Shown: positions 17,282 through 26,398, numbered from the stretch's first letter. The stretch: 64,000 nt of DNA from Duganella alba (GCF_009674495.1 NZ_WKJN01000020.1:52304-116303); one strand, 5' to 3'. Numbers and translations are program-made. Notes: generated by a model from the sequence alone, not told the origin.

Positions 17282-18073
17282 TCAGCGTCCCAGATAGACT
17301 TCAATCACACGTTCATCGGCCTGCACTTCCTCCATGCGGCCCTGCGCCAGCACCGAGCCTTCATGCAGCACCGTCACCACGCCCTGCTGCGCGATCTCGG
17401 TGACGAAGGCCATGTCATGCTCGACCACCACGATGGAATGCTGGCCGCGCAATTCGTTCAGCAGCTCCGCCGTGCGCGCCGTTTCGGCGTCGGACATGCC
17501 GGCCACCGGTTCATCCAGCAAAATCAATTGCGGCTCCTGCATCAGCAGCATGCCGATCTCCAGCCACTGCTTCTGGCCGTGCGACAGCAGCCCGGCCAGT
17601 CGCTGCTCGCTGCCGTTCAGCCGGATCAGCTTAAGGATCTCGTCGATCTTGCCGCGCTGTTCGGACGACAGGCGCGCGAACAGCGTCGGCCGCACGCGCT
17701 TGTCCAGCTTCATGGCCAGCTCCAGATTCTCGAACACCGTGTGCTGCTCGAACACCGTCGGCCGCTGGAATTTGCGGCCGATGCCGGCGTGCGCGATCTG
17801 GTGCTCGCTCATGCGGCTCAGGTCCATGGTCTGGCCAAAGTAGGCGGTGCCGGACGTCGGCCGCGTCTTGCCGGTGATGACGTCCATCATGGTGGTCTTG
17901 CCGGCGCCATTCGGGCCGATAATGCAGCGCAGCTCACCGACCGAAATATCTAGGCTCAGTTTATTGAGTGCGCGGAAACCGTCGAACACCACGCTGATCT
18001 CTTCCAGGTACAGGATCGCGCCGTGGGTCGTGTCCAGCCCTTGCTGCGCAATGCGCGCATCGTTCAAAGTCAT
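17282..18073 (-). CDS. urtD: Urea ABC transporter ATP-binding subunit UrtD
   Basis: First ATPase of the urea importer, LivG-like, 263 residues from the ATG at 18073. Motifs are Walker A GPNGAGKTT, the signature LLSHGQKQWLEIGM typical of UrtD, and Walker B LILLDEPVAGMSD. The ATG overlaps the urtC stop in an ATGA, implying coupled translation. Confidence 0.95.
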   Translation of the reverse strand: MTLNDARIAQQGLDTTHGAILYLEEISVVFDGFRALNKLSLDISVGELRCIIGPNGAGKTTMMDVITGKTRPTSGTAYFGQTMDLSRMSEHQIAHAGIGRKFQRPTVFEQHTVFENLELAMKLDKRVRPTLFARLSSEQRGKIDEILKLIRLNGSEQRLAGLLSHGQKQWLEIGMLLMQEPQLILLDEPVAGMSDAETARTAELLNELRGQHSIVVVEHDMAFVTEIAQQGVVTVLHEGSVLAQGRMEEVQADERVIEVYLGR

Positions 18074-19143
18074 GCCTGCTCCTTGCGTACCAGCCCGGCC
18101 AGCCCGCGCGGCAGATAGCGCGTCACCAGGATAAAGATCAAGCCCAATGCAAACAGCCACAGATTCGGGAAGGCGCCGGTGAACCAGCTTTTCAGGCCAT
18201 TCACCGAGAACGCGCCGATGATGGGGCCCAGTAGCGTGCCACGCCCGCCGACCGCCGCCCAGATCACCATCTCGATCGAATTCGCCGGCGACATCTCGGA
18301 AGGATTGATGATGCCCACCTGCGGCACATACAGCGCGCCGGCGATCCCGCACAGCACCGCCGACAAGGTCCACACGAAGAGCTTGAACCACAGCGGGTTA
18401 TAACCGATGAACATCAGCCGCGACTCCGAATCGCGCACCGCCTGCAGCACGCGTCCCAGCTTGGAGGTGACGATCCAGCGGCACAGCAGCAGCGCGCCAA
18501 GTAGCACCGCCAGCGTCACCAGGTACAGCGTGGCCTTGGTGCCAGGCGCGCTGATCGAATAACCGAGGATGCGCTTGAAGTCCGTGAAGCCGTTGTTGCC
18601 GCCAAAGCCGGTGTTATTTCGGAAGAACAGCAGCATGAAGGCATACGTCATGGCCTGCGTGATGATCGAGAAGTACACGCCCTTGATGCGCGAGCGGAAG
18701 GCGAAGAAGCCGAACACGAAGGCCAGCACGCCCGGCACCAGCACCACCAGCGCCAGCGATACCCAGAAGCTGTCGGTGCCGCTCCAGAACCATGGATAGG
18801 TCTTCCAGTCCAAAAACACCATGAAGTCCGGCAGGTCGCTCTGGTACACGCCCTCGCGGCCGATGGCGCGCATCAGGTACATGCCGTGCGCGTAAGCGCC
18901 CAACGCGAAGAACACGCCGTGGCCCAGCGACAGGATGCCGGCATAGCCCCACACCATGTCCAGCGCCAGCGCCGCCAGTGCGTAGCACATGAATTTGCCG
19001 ATCAGGCTCACCATATAGCTCGGCACGTGCAGCGCATGGCCGTCGGCAAAGAAGAGATTCAGCAGCGGCAGCGCCGCCAGCACCACGGCGCAGGCGACAA
19101 TGCCCGTCCACGCCCGGCGCGAAAATAACGAGGGATGATTCAT
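18070..19143 (-). CDS. urtC: Urea ABC transporter permease UrtC
   Basis: LivM-like inner-membrane permease of 357 residues with about nine to ten hydrophobic segments. Conserved blocks are WGYAGILSLGHGVFFALGAY, NNGFTDFKRILG and AVGGRGTLLGPIIGA. It overlaps urtB by ATGA at its start and urtD by ATGA at its end. Confidence 0.95.
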   Translation of the reverse strand: MNHPSLFSRRAWTGIVACAVVLAALPLLNLFFADGHALHVPSYMVSLIGKFMCYALAALALDMVWGYAGILSLGHGVFFALGAYAHGMYLMRAIGREGVYQSDLPDFMVFLDWKTYPWFWSGTDSFWVSLALVVLVPGVLAFVFGFFAFRSRIKGVYFSIITQAMTYAFMLLFFRNNTGFGGNNGFTDFKRILGYSISAPGTKATLYLVTLAVLLGALLLCRWIVTSKLGRVLQAVRDSESRLMFIGYNPLWFKLFVWTLSAVLCGIAGALYVPQVGIINPSEMSPANSIEMVIWAAVGGRGTLLGPIIGAFSVNGLKSWFTGAFPNLWLFALGLIFILVTRYLPRGLAGLVRKEQA

Positions 19144-20714
19144 TCAGCGCTCCTGCCTTTCATGGCGAACAGCCCTTGCGGACGCTTCTGGATAAAGATG
19201 ATGATGAACACCAGGATGGCGATCTTGGCCAGCACCGCGCCAGCCACAGGTTCCAGGAACTTGTTCGCTTCGCCCAGCCCCAGCGCGGCGATCACCGTGC
19301 CGGCCAGCTGGCCGACGCCGCCCAGCACCACCACCATGAACGAATCGACGATGTAGCCCTGGCCCAGGTCCGGCCCCACGTTCCCCAACTGCGACAGCGC
19401 CACGCCGCCCAGGCCGGCGATGCCGGAGCCGAGGCCGAAAGTCATCATGTCGATTTTGGCGGTGGAGACGCCGACGCAGCCGGCCATGCGGCGGTTCTGC
19501 ATCACGGCGCGCACGAACAGGCCGAGACGCGTCTTGTTCAGGATCAGCCACACGCCGGCCACCACCAGCGCGGCGAAGACGATGATGGCGATGCGGTTGT
19601 AGGCCAGCACCAGCGATCCAAGCACGGTCACGCCGCCGGACATCCAGGCGGGATTGGCCACTTCCACGTTCTGCGCGCCGAAGATCGTGCGCACCGCCTG
19701 CATCAGTATCAGGCTGATGCCCCAGGTGGCCAGCAGCGTTTCCAGCGGACGGCCGTAGAGCCAGCGGATCACCGTGCGCTCCAGCACAATCCCGACCAGC
19801 GCGGTGACGATAAAGGCGGCCGGCAGCGCGGCGGCCAGATACCAGTCCAGCGCGTCCGGCGCCCAGCGGCGGAAGGCCAGCTGGCACAGATAGGTGGTGT
19901 AGGCGCCGATCATCAGCAGTTCACCGTGCGCCATGTTGATGATGCCCATCAGGCCGAAGGTGATGGCCAGGCCCAGCGCCGCCAGCAGCAGCACGCTGCC
20001 GAGCGAGACGCCATAAAACAGGTTGCCGACAAATTCGGTGCGCGCCAGACGGCTGTCCAGCGCTTGCAGCGTGTGGGCGGCGGCGACGCGCACGTTCTGG
20101 TCGGCGTCGCTGGTCAGCATGGCTTGTAGCGCGGGGCGCAGGTTGGCGTTGCTGCTGTCGGCCAGCGCTTCGACGGCGGCCTTGCGTTTAGCGGCTTGCG
20201 GGGATTGCAGATTGGCGGTGGCGGCGACCAGGCGCAGGAGTTCGCGGATTTCGGCGTCCTGTTCGCGTGCCAGCGCCTTCTCGATCAGCGGCGCCTGCGC
20301 CAGCGTGGCGGTCTTTTGCAGTTCGGTGACGGCGGCCAGGCGTTGCGCGCGGTCGGGCGAGAACATCTTCAGTGCCGACAATGCTTCTTCGATGGCGCCG
20401 CGCAGGCGGTTGTTGATCATGATGCCGTCGATGCCGTCGGGCGGTGCGGTGATGGCGCCGGTGGCAGGATTGTAGGCCTTGTCGTCGGTGACGATATACA
20501 GCTTGCCGTCCGGCGTGGTGTAGACGTCGCCGTTTTGCAGCGCGGTTAATAGGCGCGTGGCGTCGTCGGTGGCCAGCGCGCCGATGGCGGCGATGGCGGC
20601 GACGCGTGCGTCAGGGTCGTCGCCAGCCAGCGGCGCCAGCATGTCCGGGGGAATGCCCGCATAACCCGCGCGGGCGAAACACAGGCAGGCGATCAGAAAT
20701 AGTTTGCGTAACAT
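19140..20714 (-). CDS. urtB: Urea ABC transporter permease UrtB
   Basis: LivH-like permease with the long N-terminal region typical of UrtB. The protein has 524 residues: a signal-like segment (1-19), an Ala-rich helical-repeat periplasmic domain to about 230, then the permease core with NLFYGVSLGSVLLLAALGLA, GIINMAHGELLMIGAY and GGVGQLAGTVIAA. It is separated from urtA by 103 bp that contain a GGGTC palindrome. Confidence 0.95.
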   Translation of the reverse strand: MLRKLFLIACLCFARAGYAGIPPDMLAPLAGDDPDARVAAIAAIGALATDDATRLLTALQNGDVYTTPDGKLYIVTDDKAYNPATGAITAPPDGIDGIMINNRLRGAIEEALSALKMFSPDRAQRLAAVTELQKTATLAQAPLIEKALAREQDAEIRELLRLVAATANLQSPQAAKRKAAVEALADSSNANLRPALQAMLTSDADQNVRVAAAHTLQALDSRLARTEFVGNLFYGVSLGSVLLLAALGLAITFGLMGIINMAHGELLMIGAYTTYLCQLAFRRWAPDALDWYLAAALPAAFIVTALVGIVLERTVIRWLYGRPLETLLATWGISLILMQAVRTIFGAQNVEVANPAWMSGGVTVLGSLVLAYNRIAIIVFAALVVAGVWLILNKTRLGLFVRAVMQNRRMAGCVGVSTAKIDMMTFGLGSGIAGLGGVALSQLGNVGPDLGQGYIVDSFMVVVLGGVGQLAGTVIAALGLGEANKFLEPVAGAVLAKIAILVFIIIFIQKRPQGLFAMKGRSAE

Positions 20715-20760
20715 ACAGCTCCAGTATGCGGAAATCGTGAAACCCGCACTGCGGCGGACA

Positions 20761-20789
20761 AGGGTCTGACCCCGCAGGGGTCAGACCCT
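20761..20789. repeat. GGGTC palindrome, copy 2 (inside the urt operon, urtA-urtB gap)
   Basis: Arms AGGGTCTGACCCC and GGGGTCAGACCCT pair perfectly across a GCA loop. The box GAAACCCGCAC at 20739-20749 lies just before it, as in copy 3. It sits within the transcript between the gene for the abundant binding protein and those for the membrane parts, where a stable hairpin could protect the urtA mRNA from 3' exonucleases or reduce downstream expression. Confidence 0.85.
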
Positions 20790-20817
20790 ATCACTTAGGG
20801 GTACGGCGCGGCTCAAT

Positions 20818-22074
20818 CTACAGTTTCTGTTTACCCTCGTTACCCGGAATGTACGGACTCCACGGATTCGCACGCACCGGACCTGGCGTTTTCCACACCA
20901 CGTTGAACTGTCCATCCGGACGAATCTCGCCAATGAACACCGGCTTGTGCAAATGGTGATTGGTCGCATCCATCGTCAGCGTAAAGCCATCCGGCGCCTT
21001 GTACGTCTGCCCCGCCATCGCCGCGATCACCTTGTCGGTGTCGGTCGACTTGGCCTTCTCCACCGCCTGCGCCCACATGTGAATGCCGACATAAGTCGCT
21101 TCCATCGGATCGTTGGTCACCACCGTCGCCGCATTCGGCAGCTTCTTGGCGACCGCATACGCTTTCCACTTCTTGATGAACTCCGCGTTCACCGGATTCT
21201 TGATCGACTCGAAGTAGTTCCAAGCCGCCAGGTGCCCCACCAGCGGCTTGGTATCCACACCGCGCAGCTCTTCCTCGCCGACCGAGAACGCCACCACCGG
21301 CACATCGGTCGCCTTCAGGCCGGCATTGCCCAGCTCCTTATAGAACGGCACATTCGAATCGCCATTGATGGTCGAGATCACCGCCGTCTTGCCGCCCGCC
21401 GCAAATTTCTTGATGTTGGCGACGATGGTCTGGTAATCCGAATGACCGAACGGCGTGTACACCTCGTCGATATCGCTATCCTTCACGCCTTTGCTCTTCA
21501 GGAAAGCGCGCAGGATCTTGTTGGTGGTGCGTGGATAAACATAGTCGGTCCCCAGCAGCACGAAGCGCTTGGCGCCGCCGCCGTCCTTGCTCATCAGGTA
21601 CTCGACCGCCGGAATCGCCTGCTGGTTCGGCGCCGCGCCGGTGTAGAACACATTCTTCTCCAGCTCCTCGCCCTCATACTGCACCGGGTAGAACAGCAGG
21701 CTATTGAGCTCCTTGAATACCGGCAGCACCGACTTGCGCGACACCGAGGTCCAGCAACCGAACACCACCGACACCTTGTCCTGCGCGATCAGGCCACGTG
21801 CTTTTTCCGCGAACAGCGGCCAGTTGGAGGCCGGATCGACCACCACCGCTTCCAGCTTCTTGCCCATCACGCCACCCTTGGCGTTGATTTCATCAATGGT
21901 CATCAGCGCCACGTCCTTCAGCGACGTCTCCGAAATGGCCATGGTGCCGGACAGCGAATGCAGGATGCCGATCTTGATGGTGTCCGCAGCATAGGCCTGC
22001 GTGCCGGCCGCCAGCAAGGCGGTGGCGGCGGCGATGCGGCTCAAGGTGCCGATAAAATGACGACGATTTTGCAT
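20818..22074 (-). CDS. urtA: Urea ABC transporter substrate-binding protein UrtA
   Basis: Periplasmic receptor for urea and short-chain amides, 418 residues. The N-terminus NRRHFIGTLS followed by a hydrophobic stretch and AYA-AD looks like a twin-arginine signal peptide. The mature protein has IKIGILHSLSGTMAISE, VFGCWTSVSRKSVLPVF and FYPVQYEGEE, all UrtA-specific within the Leu/Ile/Val-binding family. It lies 22 bp downstream of the porin gene, indicating one operon. Confidence 0.95.
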   Translation of the reverse strand: MQNRRHFIGTLSRIAAATALLAAGTQAYAADTIKIGILHSLSGTMAISETSLKDVALMTIDEINAKGGVMGKKLEAVVVDPASNWPLFAEKARGLIAQDKVSVVFGCWTSVSRKSVLPVFKELNSLLFYPVQYEGEELEKNVFYTGAAPNQQAIPAVEYLMSKDGGGAKRFVLLGTDYVYPRTTNKILRAFLKSKGVKDSDIDEVYTPFGHSDYQTIVANIKKFAAGGKTAVISTINGDSNVPFYKELGNAGLKATDVPVVAFSVGEEELRGVDTKPLVGHLAAWNYFESIKNPVNAEFIKKWKAYAVAKKLPNAATVVTNDPMEATYVGIHMWAQAVEKAKSTDTDKVIAAMAGQTYKAPDGFTLTMDATNHHLHKPVFIGEIRPDGQFNVVWKTPGPVRANPWSPYIPGNEGKQKL

Positions 22075-22096
22075 GGCTAAACTCCGTGGTGGTTAA

Positions 22097-23209
22097 TCAG
22101 TATTGAAGTTGCAGCGCGATCTGGAACTTGTCCTGATCGGCCACGCTGGTGATCTTGGTCTTCGAGTACACCGCGCTGACCTGCGCGTTGTAGCCGTCGA
22201 TGATGTAATTGACGCCGGCGTCATACTGCTTGGTGTCGATGTTGGTATCGGCGGCGAACTTCTGCCAGCGCACGAAGGGCTGGAACTTGCCCCAGCCGAC
22301 CTTCTGCTCGAAGATGTAGGAAGCGCCGGCGGAATACGCCTTGCCCTGCTCGGCCTTGATGATGTCGTCGGTGTCGTACTTGTACCAGGCGGCTTCCACC
22401 GCGAAGGCGCCGGCGCCCTTGATGCGCTTCTCCAGCAGGAAGTCGACGTTATAGGAGCTGTACTTGCCGACCGCACCCGGGGTCAGGATGCCGTCCTTCT
22501 GATAGCGGCCCGCCACGCCGATGGCGAGGATGTCGGCGCCGCCGAGGTAATTGCCGGTGCCGTAGTAGCCCGGTTCCGCGTCCCAGAAGTCGTACTGCAC
22601 GCGGCCCGCGTACATCAGCGCGTCGTCGGCCTTGATGCCGGCCGCCTTGGCCTGCGACTGCGTCAGCGAACCGATGCCGAAGGTATGGCCCTCGAAGGCG
22701 CCGAAGGAGTAGCCCAGGCGGCCGCCGTCTCCGGCATTGCCCCAGACGACCACGCCGTCGTCGCGGCCACGGAAGATGCCGCCGTTGTAGCCGTAGCGCG
22801 AGGCCACGCCGGCCCAGTAGCCGCCGCCCAGCGAGTAGTACGGACCGGCCATGTTGGCACGGTCGGACGGCGACAGCAGGCGGCCGGCCCAGATATTGAG
22901 TTCCGGCGAAATGGCGAACTGCCCGGCCGCATCCAGCACGCGGATCTTGTCGCCGTCCCACTCGGTGTTGAACATGCCCTTGATGTTCTTGTTGAGCGAA
23001 GCGCCGAAGAACAGGCGGCCGCTGTCCAGGTTAAAGTCGCTGGACCGGCCGCCGTCCGGCGCGCCATTTTCAGCGCTGGTGTAGCTCTCGCGCAGGCCGA
23101 AACCGACCGTGACCGACTTGTCGTCGCCCATATTGATCGTCGCCCCGGCCCAGGCGTTGCCCACCGCCGCCGCAGCCAGCGCCGCCAGCAGCTTCTTGTT
23201 CACCCCCAT
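22097..23209 (-). CDS. Outer-membrane porin, probably for urea/short amides
   Basis: Protein of 370 residues with a signal peptide (MGVNKKLLAALAAAAVGNAWA) and beta-strand-rich mature sequence ending in the aromatic QIALQLQY expected for outer-membrane insertion. The start at 23209 has GGGAGAG upstream; a start at 23242 would spoil the signal peptide. It is first in the operon ahead of urtABCDE, so it probably carries the same substrate across the outer membrane. It is not clearly of the general porin_4 family, and the substrate is inferred from context. Confidence 0.8.
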   Translation of the reverse strand: MGVNKKLLAALAAAAVGNAWAGATINMGDDKSVTVGFGLRESYTSAENGAPDGGRSSDFNLDSGRLFFGASLNKNIKGMFNTEWDGDKIRVLDAAGQFAISPELNIWAGRLLSPSDRANMAGPYYSLGGGYWAGVASRYGYNGGIFRGRDDGVVVWGNAGDGGRLGYSFGAFEGHTFGIGSLTQSQAKAAGIKADDALMYAGRVQYDFWDAEPGYYGTGNYLGGADILAIGVAGRYQKDGILTPGAVGKYSSYNVDFLLEKRIKGAGAFAVEAAWYKYDTDDIIKAEQGKAYSAGASYIFEQKVGWGKFQPFVRWQKFAADTNIDTKQYDAGVNYIIDGYNAQVSAVYSKTKITSVADQDKFQIALQLQY

Positions 23210-23261
23210 CTTGCTCTCCCCGTTCGGTTTTGGATGAGACAAGATTAACCAGGTGACAATC

Positions 23262-23269
23262 TCCTAGGA
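23262..23269. promoter_or_regulatory. TCCTAGGA palindrome upstream of the porin-urt operon
   Basis: An 8-bp palindrome 53 bp upstream of the porin start, in the 142-bp gap that also precedes a small rightward gene. It could be a half-site or operator for a regulator such as the LuxR-type response regulator. No convincing sigma70 or sigma54 promoter was found in this gap. Confidence 0.2.
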
Positions 23270-23351
23270 ATACGTTGAATGACGTAGTGGCGCAGCCGCG
23301 ACGCGGCGCAGTCATGGCACAATAGCGGCTTGATTTTTCGGGAAGACCATC

Positions 23352-23579
23352 ATGACCATATTTGCCGCCTCCGTTTTCGACGCCACCGTGATCTACGACG
23401 GTCATGAGCTGTTCAAGGGCCAGGGCGCCGCCAAGGGCTGGGCCGAGAAGCTGGCCAAAGAGCTTGAATGCGAGATCGGCGTCGAGAAGATCGGCACCGG
23501 CTGGGTGCTGACCGGCACCGTGGACGGCGAAGCCTGCAAGTGGAGCATCGTCGGCCAGCGCCTGAAGCGCATGGACTAA
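23352..23579 (+). CDS. Small conserved-looking hypothetical protein (75 aa)
   Basis: Soluble, mixed-charge protein of 75 residues with no signal peptide or membrane segment and two cysteines. A GGGAAGA sequence stands 8 bp before the ATG, and codon use matches its neighbours, which supports a real gene. The family is not recognised. Confidence 0.6.
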   Translation: MTIFAASVFDATVIYDGHELFKGQGAAKGWAEKLAKELECEIGVEKIGTGWVLTGTVDGEACKWSIVGQRLKRMD

Positions 23580-23657
23580 ACACATCGTGCGCTAGCGCAC
23601 ATCGTACCGTCCTGGCGGGGCGTAGCATCGGTCGTATTCTGCCCACCAAGGATAGTG

Positions 23658-24734
23658 ATGAAGCGCGATGATCTCCCGGCGGCCGCCATGCCGCCACCAG
23701 CGGCCGCACGCCTGGCCGGCCTGCGTTACGTGCAGGACGGCCAGGCCGGCATCGCCCGCAAGCCGCATGGCAAGCAGTTTCGCTACCTCGACGCCGACGG
23801 CCACGCCGTCAAGGATGAGGACACGCTGGCGCGCATCAAATCGCTGGTGATTCCGCCGGCATGGACAGACGTCTGGATCTGCAAACATCCGCTGGGCCAC
23901 CTGCAGGCCACGGGCCGCGACGCGCGCGGCCGCAAGCAATACCGCTACCATCCGCGCTGGCGCACGCACCGCGACGACGCCAAGTACGAGCGCATGCTCA
24001 GCTTCGGCAAGGCGCTGCCGGCGATCCGCAGCGCCGTCGACGAAGCGCTGCGCAAGCCCGGCCTGCCGCGCGAGAAGGTGCTGGCCACCATCGTCTTCCT
24101 GCTCGAAGCGACGCTGATGCGCATCGGGAACGAGGAGTACGCGCGCGAGAACAAGTCCTTCGGCCTGACCACGCTGCGCGACCGGCATGTGCGGCTGGAT
24201 GGCAGCAAGGTGCAGTTCCGCTTCCGTGGCAAGAGCGGCGTGCATCACGCGGTGGAGGTGCAGGACCGCCGGCTGGCGCGCATCATCGGCCGCATCCGCG
24301 ACCTGCCGGGCCAGGAGCTGTTCCAGTATGAAGACGACGAGGGCAATCCGCACGCCATCGACTCGGCCGACGTCAACGACTACCTGCACGCCATCACCGG
24401 CGCCGACTACACGGCCAAGGATTTCCGCACCTGGGCCGGCACCGTGCTGGCCGCCGTCGCGCTGCTGGAATACGAGAAGTACGACACCGAAGTGCAAGCC
24501 AAGAAGAACGTGGTGCAGGCCATCGAATCGGTGGCCAAGAAACTCGGCAATACGCCCACCATCTGCCGCAAGTGTTATGTGCATCCGGCGGTGATCGAGT
24601 CCTACCTCGACGGTACGATGCTGACCGCGCTGCGCCAGCGCGCCAGACAAGAGCTGAAGGAAGACCTGCACGCGCTGCGGCCTGAAGAGGCAGCGGTGCT
24701 GGCGTTGTTGCAGCAGCGTCTACACACTGACTGA
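23658..24734 (+). CDS. DNA topoisomerase IB (poxvirus-like)
   Basis: Relaxes supercoils by forming a transient 3'-phosphotyrosyl link. The 358-residue protein has the bacterial TopIB N-terminal domain (GLRYVQDGQAGIARK, LVIPPAWTDVWIC) and the catalytic core: MRIGNEEYARENKSFGLTTL with the first Arg, FRGKSG with Lys, KDFRTWAGT with the second Arg, and the nucleophile Tyr307 in CRKCYVHP. The ATG at 23658 has AAGGAT upstream. Bacterial TopIB enzymes are accessory and occur patchily. Confidence 0.92.
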   Translation: MKRDDLPAAAMPPPAAARLAGLRYVQDGQAGIARKPHGKQFRYLDADGHAVKDEDTLARIKSLVIPPAWTDVWICKHPLGHLQATGRDARGRKQYRYHPRWRTHRDDAKYERMLSFGKALPAIRSAVDEALRKPGLPREKVLATIVFLLEATLMRIGNEEYARENKSFGLTTLRDRHVRLDGSKVQFRFRGKSGVHHAVEVQDRRLARIIGRIRDLPGQELFQYEDDEGNPHAIDSADVNDYLHAITGADYTAKDFRTWAGTVLAAVALLEYEKYDTEVQAKKNVVQAIESVAKKLGNTPTICRKCYVHPAVIESYLDGTMLTALRQRARQELKEDLHALRPEEAAVLALLQQRLHTD

Positions 24735-24786
24735 AGCGCGGCAACGCGGCTCGCGCCGCGCCGGGCTTCGGAGTAGAATCAGGTCC

Positions 24787-25218
24787 ATGCCCACTGCCCC
24801 GCCATTCCTCATCCGCAAAGAGTGTCCGCCCGGCGCCTGCGAGTGCCGGCACGGCGAGCTGCTGGACGCCTGGGAGCGCGACGGCGAAACCGACATCCGC
24901 ATTTTGCGCCTGACGCGCGAGGAAGAGAAAGCGCTGATCGCCCGCATCGAGGCGGTCGACAGCTATGAAGCGCTGGGCCGCCTCGAACAGCGCATGCAGG
25001 AACTGCTGGGTATCCGCCTGACCATTACGCCCAGCGCCAATGGCGTGCGTACCGTCATGGGCTTGCAGATCAAGCTGGCGGAGCAGCCGGGCCTGTGCCG
25101 GCGTACCCGCGAAAACATCCCGGCCGCGATCCGCCGCTGCTTCGGCCGGCATCCGGAAATCATCTATGCCTTGCTGAATGCCCGCGACCTGCTGCGCGCG
25201 GAGGACGACGCCAGTTAG
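24787..25218 (+). CDS. Hypothetical protein (143 aa)
   Basis: Soluble protein beginning with a Cys-containing segment (RKECPPGACECRHGELLDAWE) and with two more cysteines near the C-terminus. The middle is helical and acidic. No family is recognised. It follows topoisomerase IB by 52 bp and converges on the next gene with interleaved stop codons (TTAG). Confidence 0.6.
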   Translation: MPTAPPFLIRKECPPGACECRHGELLDAWERDGETDIRILRLTREEEKALIARIEAVDSYEALGRLEQRMQELLGIRLTITPSANGVRTVMGLQIKLAEQPGLCRRTRENIPAAIRRCFGRHPEIIYALLNARDLLRAEDDAS

Positions 25219-26273
25219 TCGGTGTGGAACTCGCTGGCGGTGGCAAACAAATCCCAGGCCGCGATGAACAGCGCCGCGACCACCGGACCGATGACGAAGC
25301 CGTTTAGGCCAAACAGCGCCATGCCGCCCACGGTGGACAACAGCACCACGTAGTCGGGCATCTTGGTATCCTGGCCGACCAGCACCGGACGCAGAAAATT
25401 GTCCACCAGGCCGATCACGAACACGCCGAATACGGCCAGGCTGATGCCCTGCCAGATCGATCCCGTCGCCAGGAAGTAGATCGCCACCGGCGCCCACACG
25501 ATGGCCGCGCCGACCGCCGGCAGCAGCGACAGGAAGGCCATCAGCACGCCCCACAGCACCGGCGCGCTGACATCCAGGAACCAGAACGCCAGCCCGCCCA
25601 GCGCGCCCTGCGCGATGGCGACCAGGATGTTGCCCTTGACGGTGGCGCGGATCACGGTGGTGAAGTTCTGGAACAGGCGCTGCTTGTACTTGCGGCTCAA
25701 CGGCACCGCCTCGCGGATACGCTTGGCCAGCTTGTCGCCGTCGCGCAGCAGGAAGAACAGCAGGTAGAGCAGGATGCACAGGCTGGTGAGGAAATCGAAG
25801 GTGTACAGGCCGGCGTTGATGGCGCGCTTGGCCACTTCCTGGCTCACTTGCGATGCGGCTTCGGTGAGCTTATCCTGCAAATAGGCCAGGCTGGTCAGGT
25901 GGAAGCGGTCGAGCAGCGAGACCAGCCAGTTCGGCAGCGCCGCCATGATTTTGTTGAAGAACATGGCGACGGTGATTTCACCGGAGCGCACCATTTCCAC
26001 CACCGATGCGGCCTGGTTGACGATGGAGATCGATACCATTGTTAGTGGCAGGATGACGATCACCACGATGAGCAGCAGCGTCAGGAACGACGCCAGCGCG
26101 GCGCGGTTTCGGGTGCGTTGCAAGAGCCAGCGGTAAATGGGGGCGAACAGGATTGCCAGCACCACACCCCAGAAAATCGCCCCGCCGTATGGCGCGAGTA
26201 TCCAGCCGAAGCCGATGGTGACTACGGCCAGAAGCAGCAGGAACATTTTTTGTTGAAACGAGAATGGCTGCAT
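25215..26273 (-). CDS. AI-2E family transporter (PerM/YdiK-like)
   Basis: Inner-membrane protein of 352 residues with about eight hydrophobic segments. The family blocks are ILAPYGGAIFWGVVLAILFAP near the N-terminus, FLLRDGDKLAKRIREAVPLS, GALGGLAFWFLDVSAPVLWG and FLSLLPAVGAAIVWAP, ending with GPVVAALFIAAWDL. Despite the family name, many members have no role in AI-2. It is separated from def by copy 3 of the GGGTC palindrome. Confidence 0.9.
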   Translation of the reverse strand: MQPFSFQQKMFLLLLAVVTIGFGWILAPYGGAIFWGVVLAILFAPIYRWLLQRTRNRAALASFLTLLLIVVIVILPLTMVSISIVNQAASVVEMVRSGEITVAMFFNKIMAALPNWLVSLLDRFHLTSLAYLQDKLTEAASQVSQEVAKRAINAGLYTFDFLTSLCILLYLLFFLLRDGDKLAKRIREAVPLSRKYKQRLFQNFTTVIRATVKGNILVAIAQGALGGLAFWFLDVSAPVLWGVLMAFLSLLPAVGAAIVWAPVAIYFLATGSIWQGISLAVFGVFVIGLVDNFLRPVLVGQDTKMPDYVVLLSTVGGMALFGLNGFVIGPVVAALFIAAWDLFATASEFHTD

Positions 26274-26368
26274 GGGCGATTTCTATACGGGTTAGGACGT
26301 GCGTGTCCGAGGCTTGAACCAGGTGTAATAATGCGCGGCACCCGCGAAACCCGCACACCGCTGCGGCC

Positions 26369-26398
26369 AGGGTCCGACCCCGTACGGGGTCAGACCCT
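26369..26398. repeat. GGGTC palindrome, copy 3 (def/AI-2E permease gap)
   Basis: Arms AGGGTCCGACCCC and GGGGTCAGACCCT around GTAC, with a single mismatch. The box GAAACCCGCAC at 26346-26356 precedes it, and TGCGGC lies between, the same layout as at 20739-20789. It lies past the def stop on the minus strand. Confidence 0.85.

Noticed and set aside
20761..20789. GGGTC palindromes as ordinary terminators
   Set aside because: Copies 1 and 2 lack a T-run; the repeated sequence and shared upstream box fit an interspersed repeat family better.
16579..23209. Branched-chain amino-acid (liv) transporter instead of urea transporter
   Set aside because: UrtA-specific blocks, the long UrtB N-terminus and the UrtD/UrtE signature variants favour urt; no urease genes are in the window, so urea use itself is not proven.
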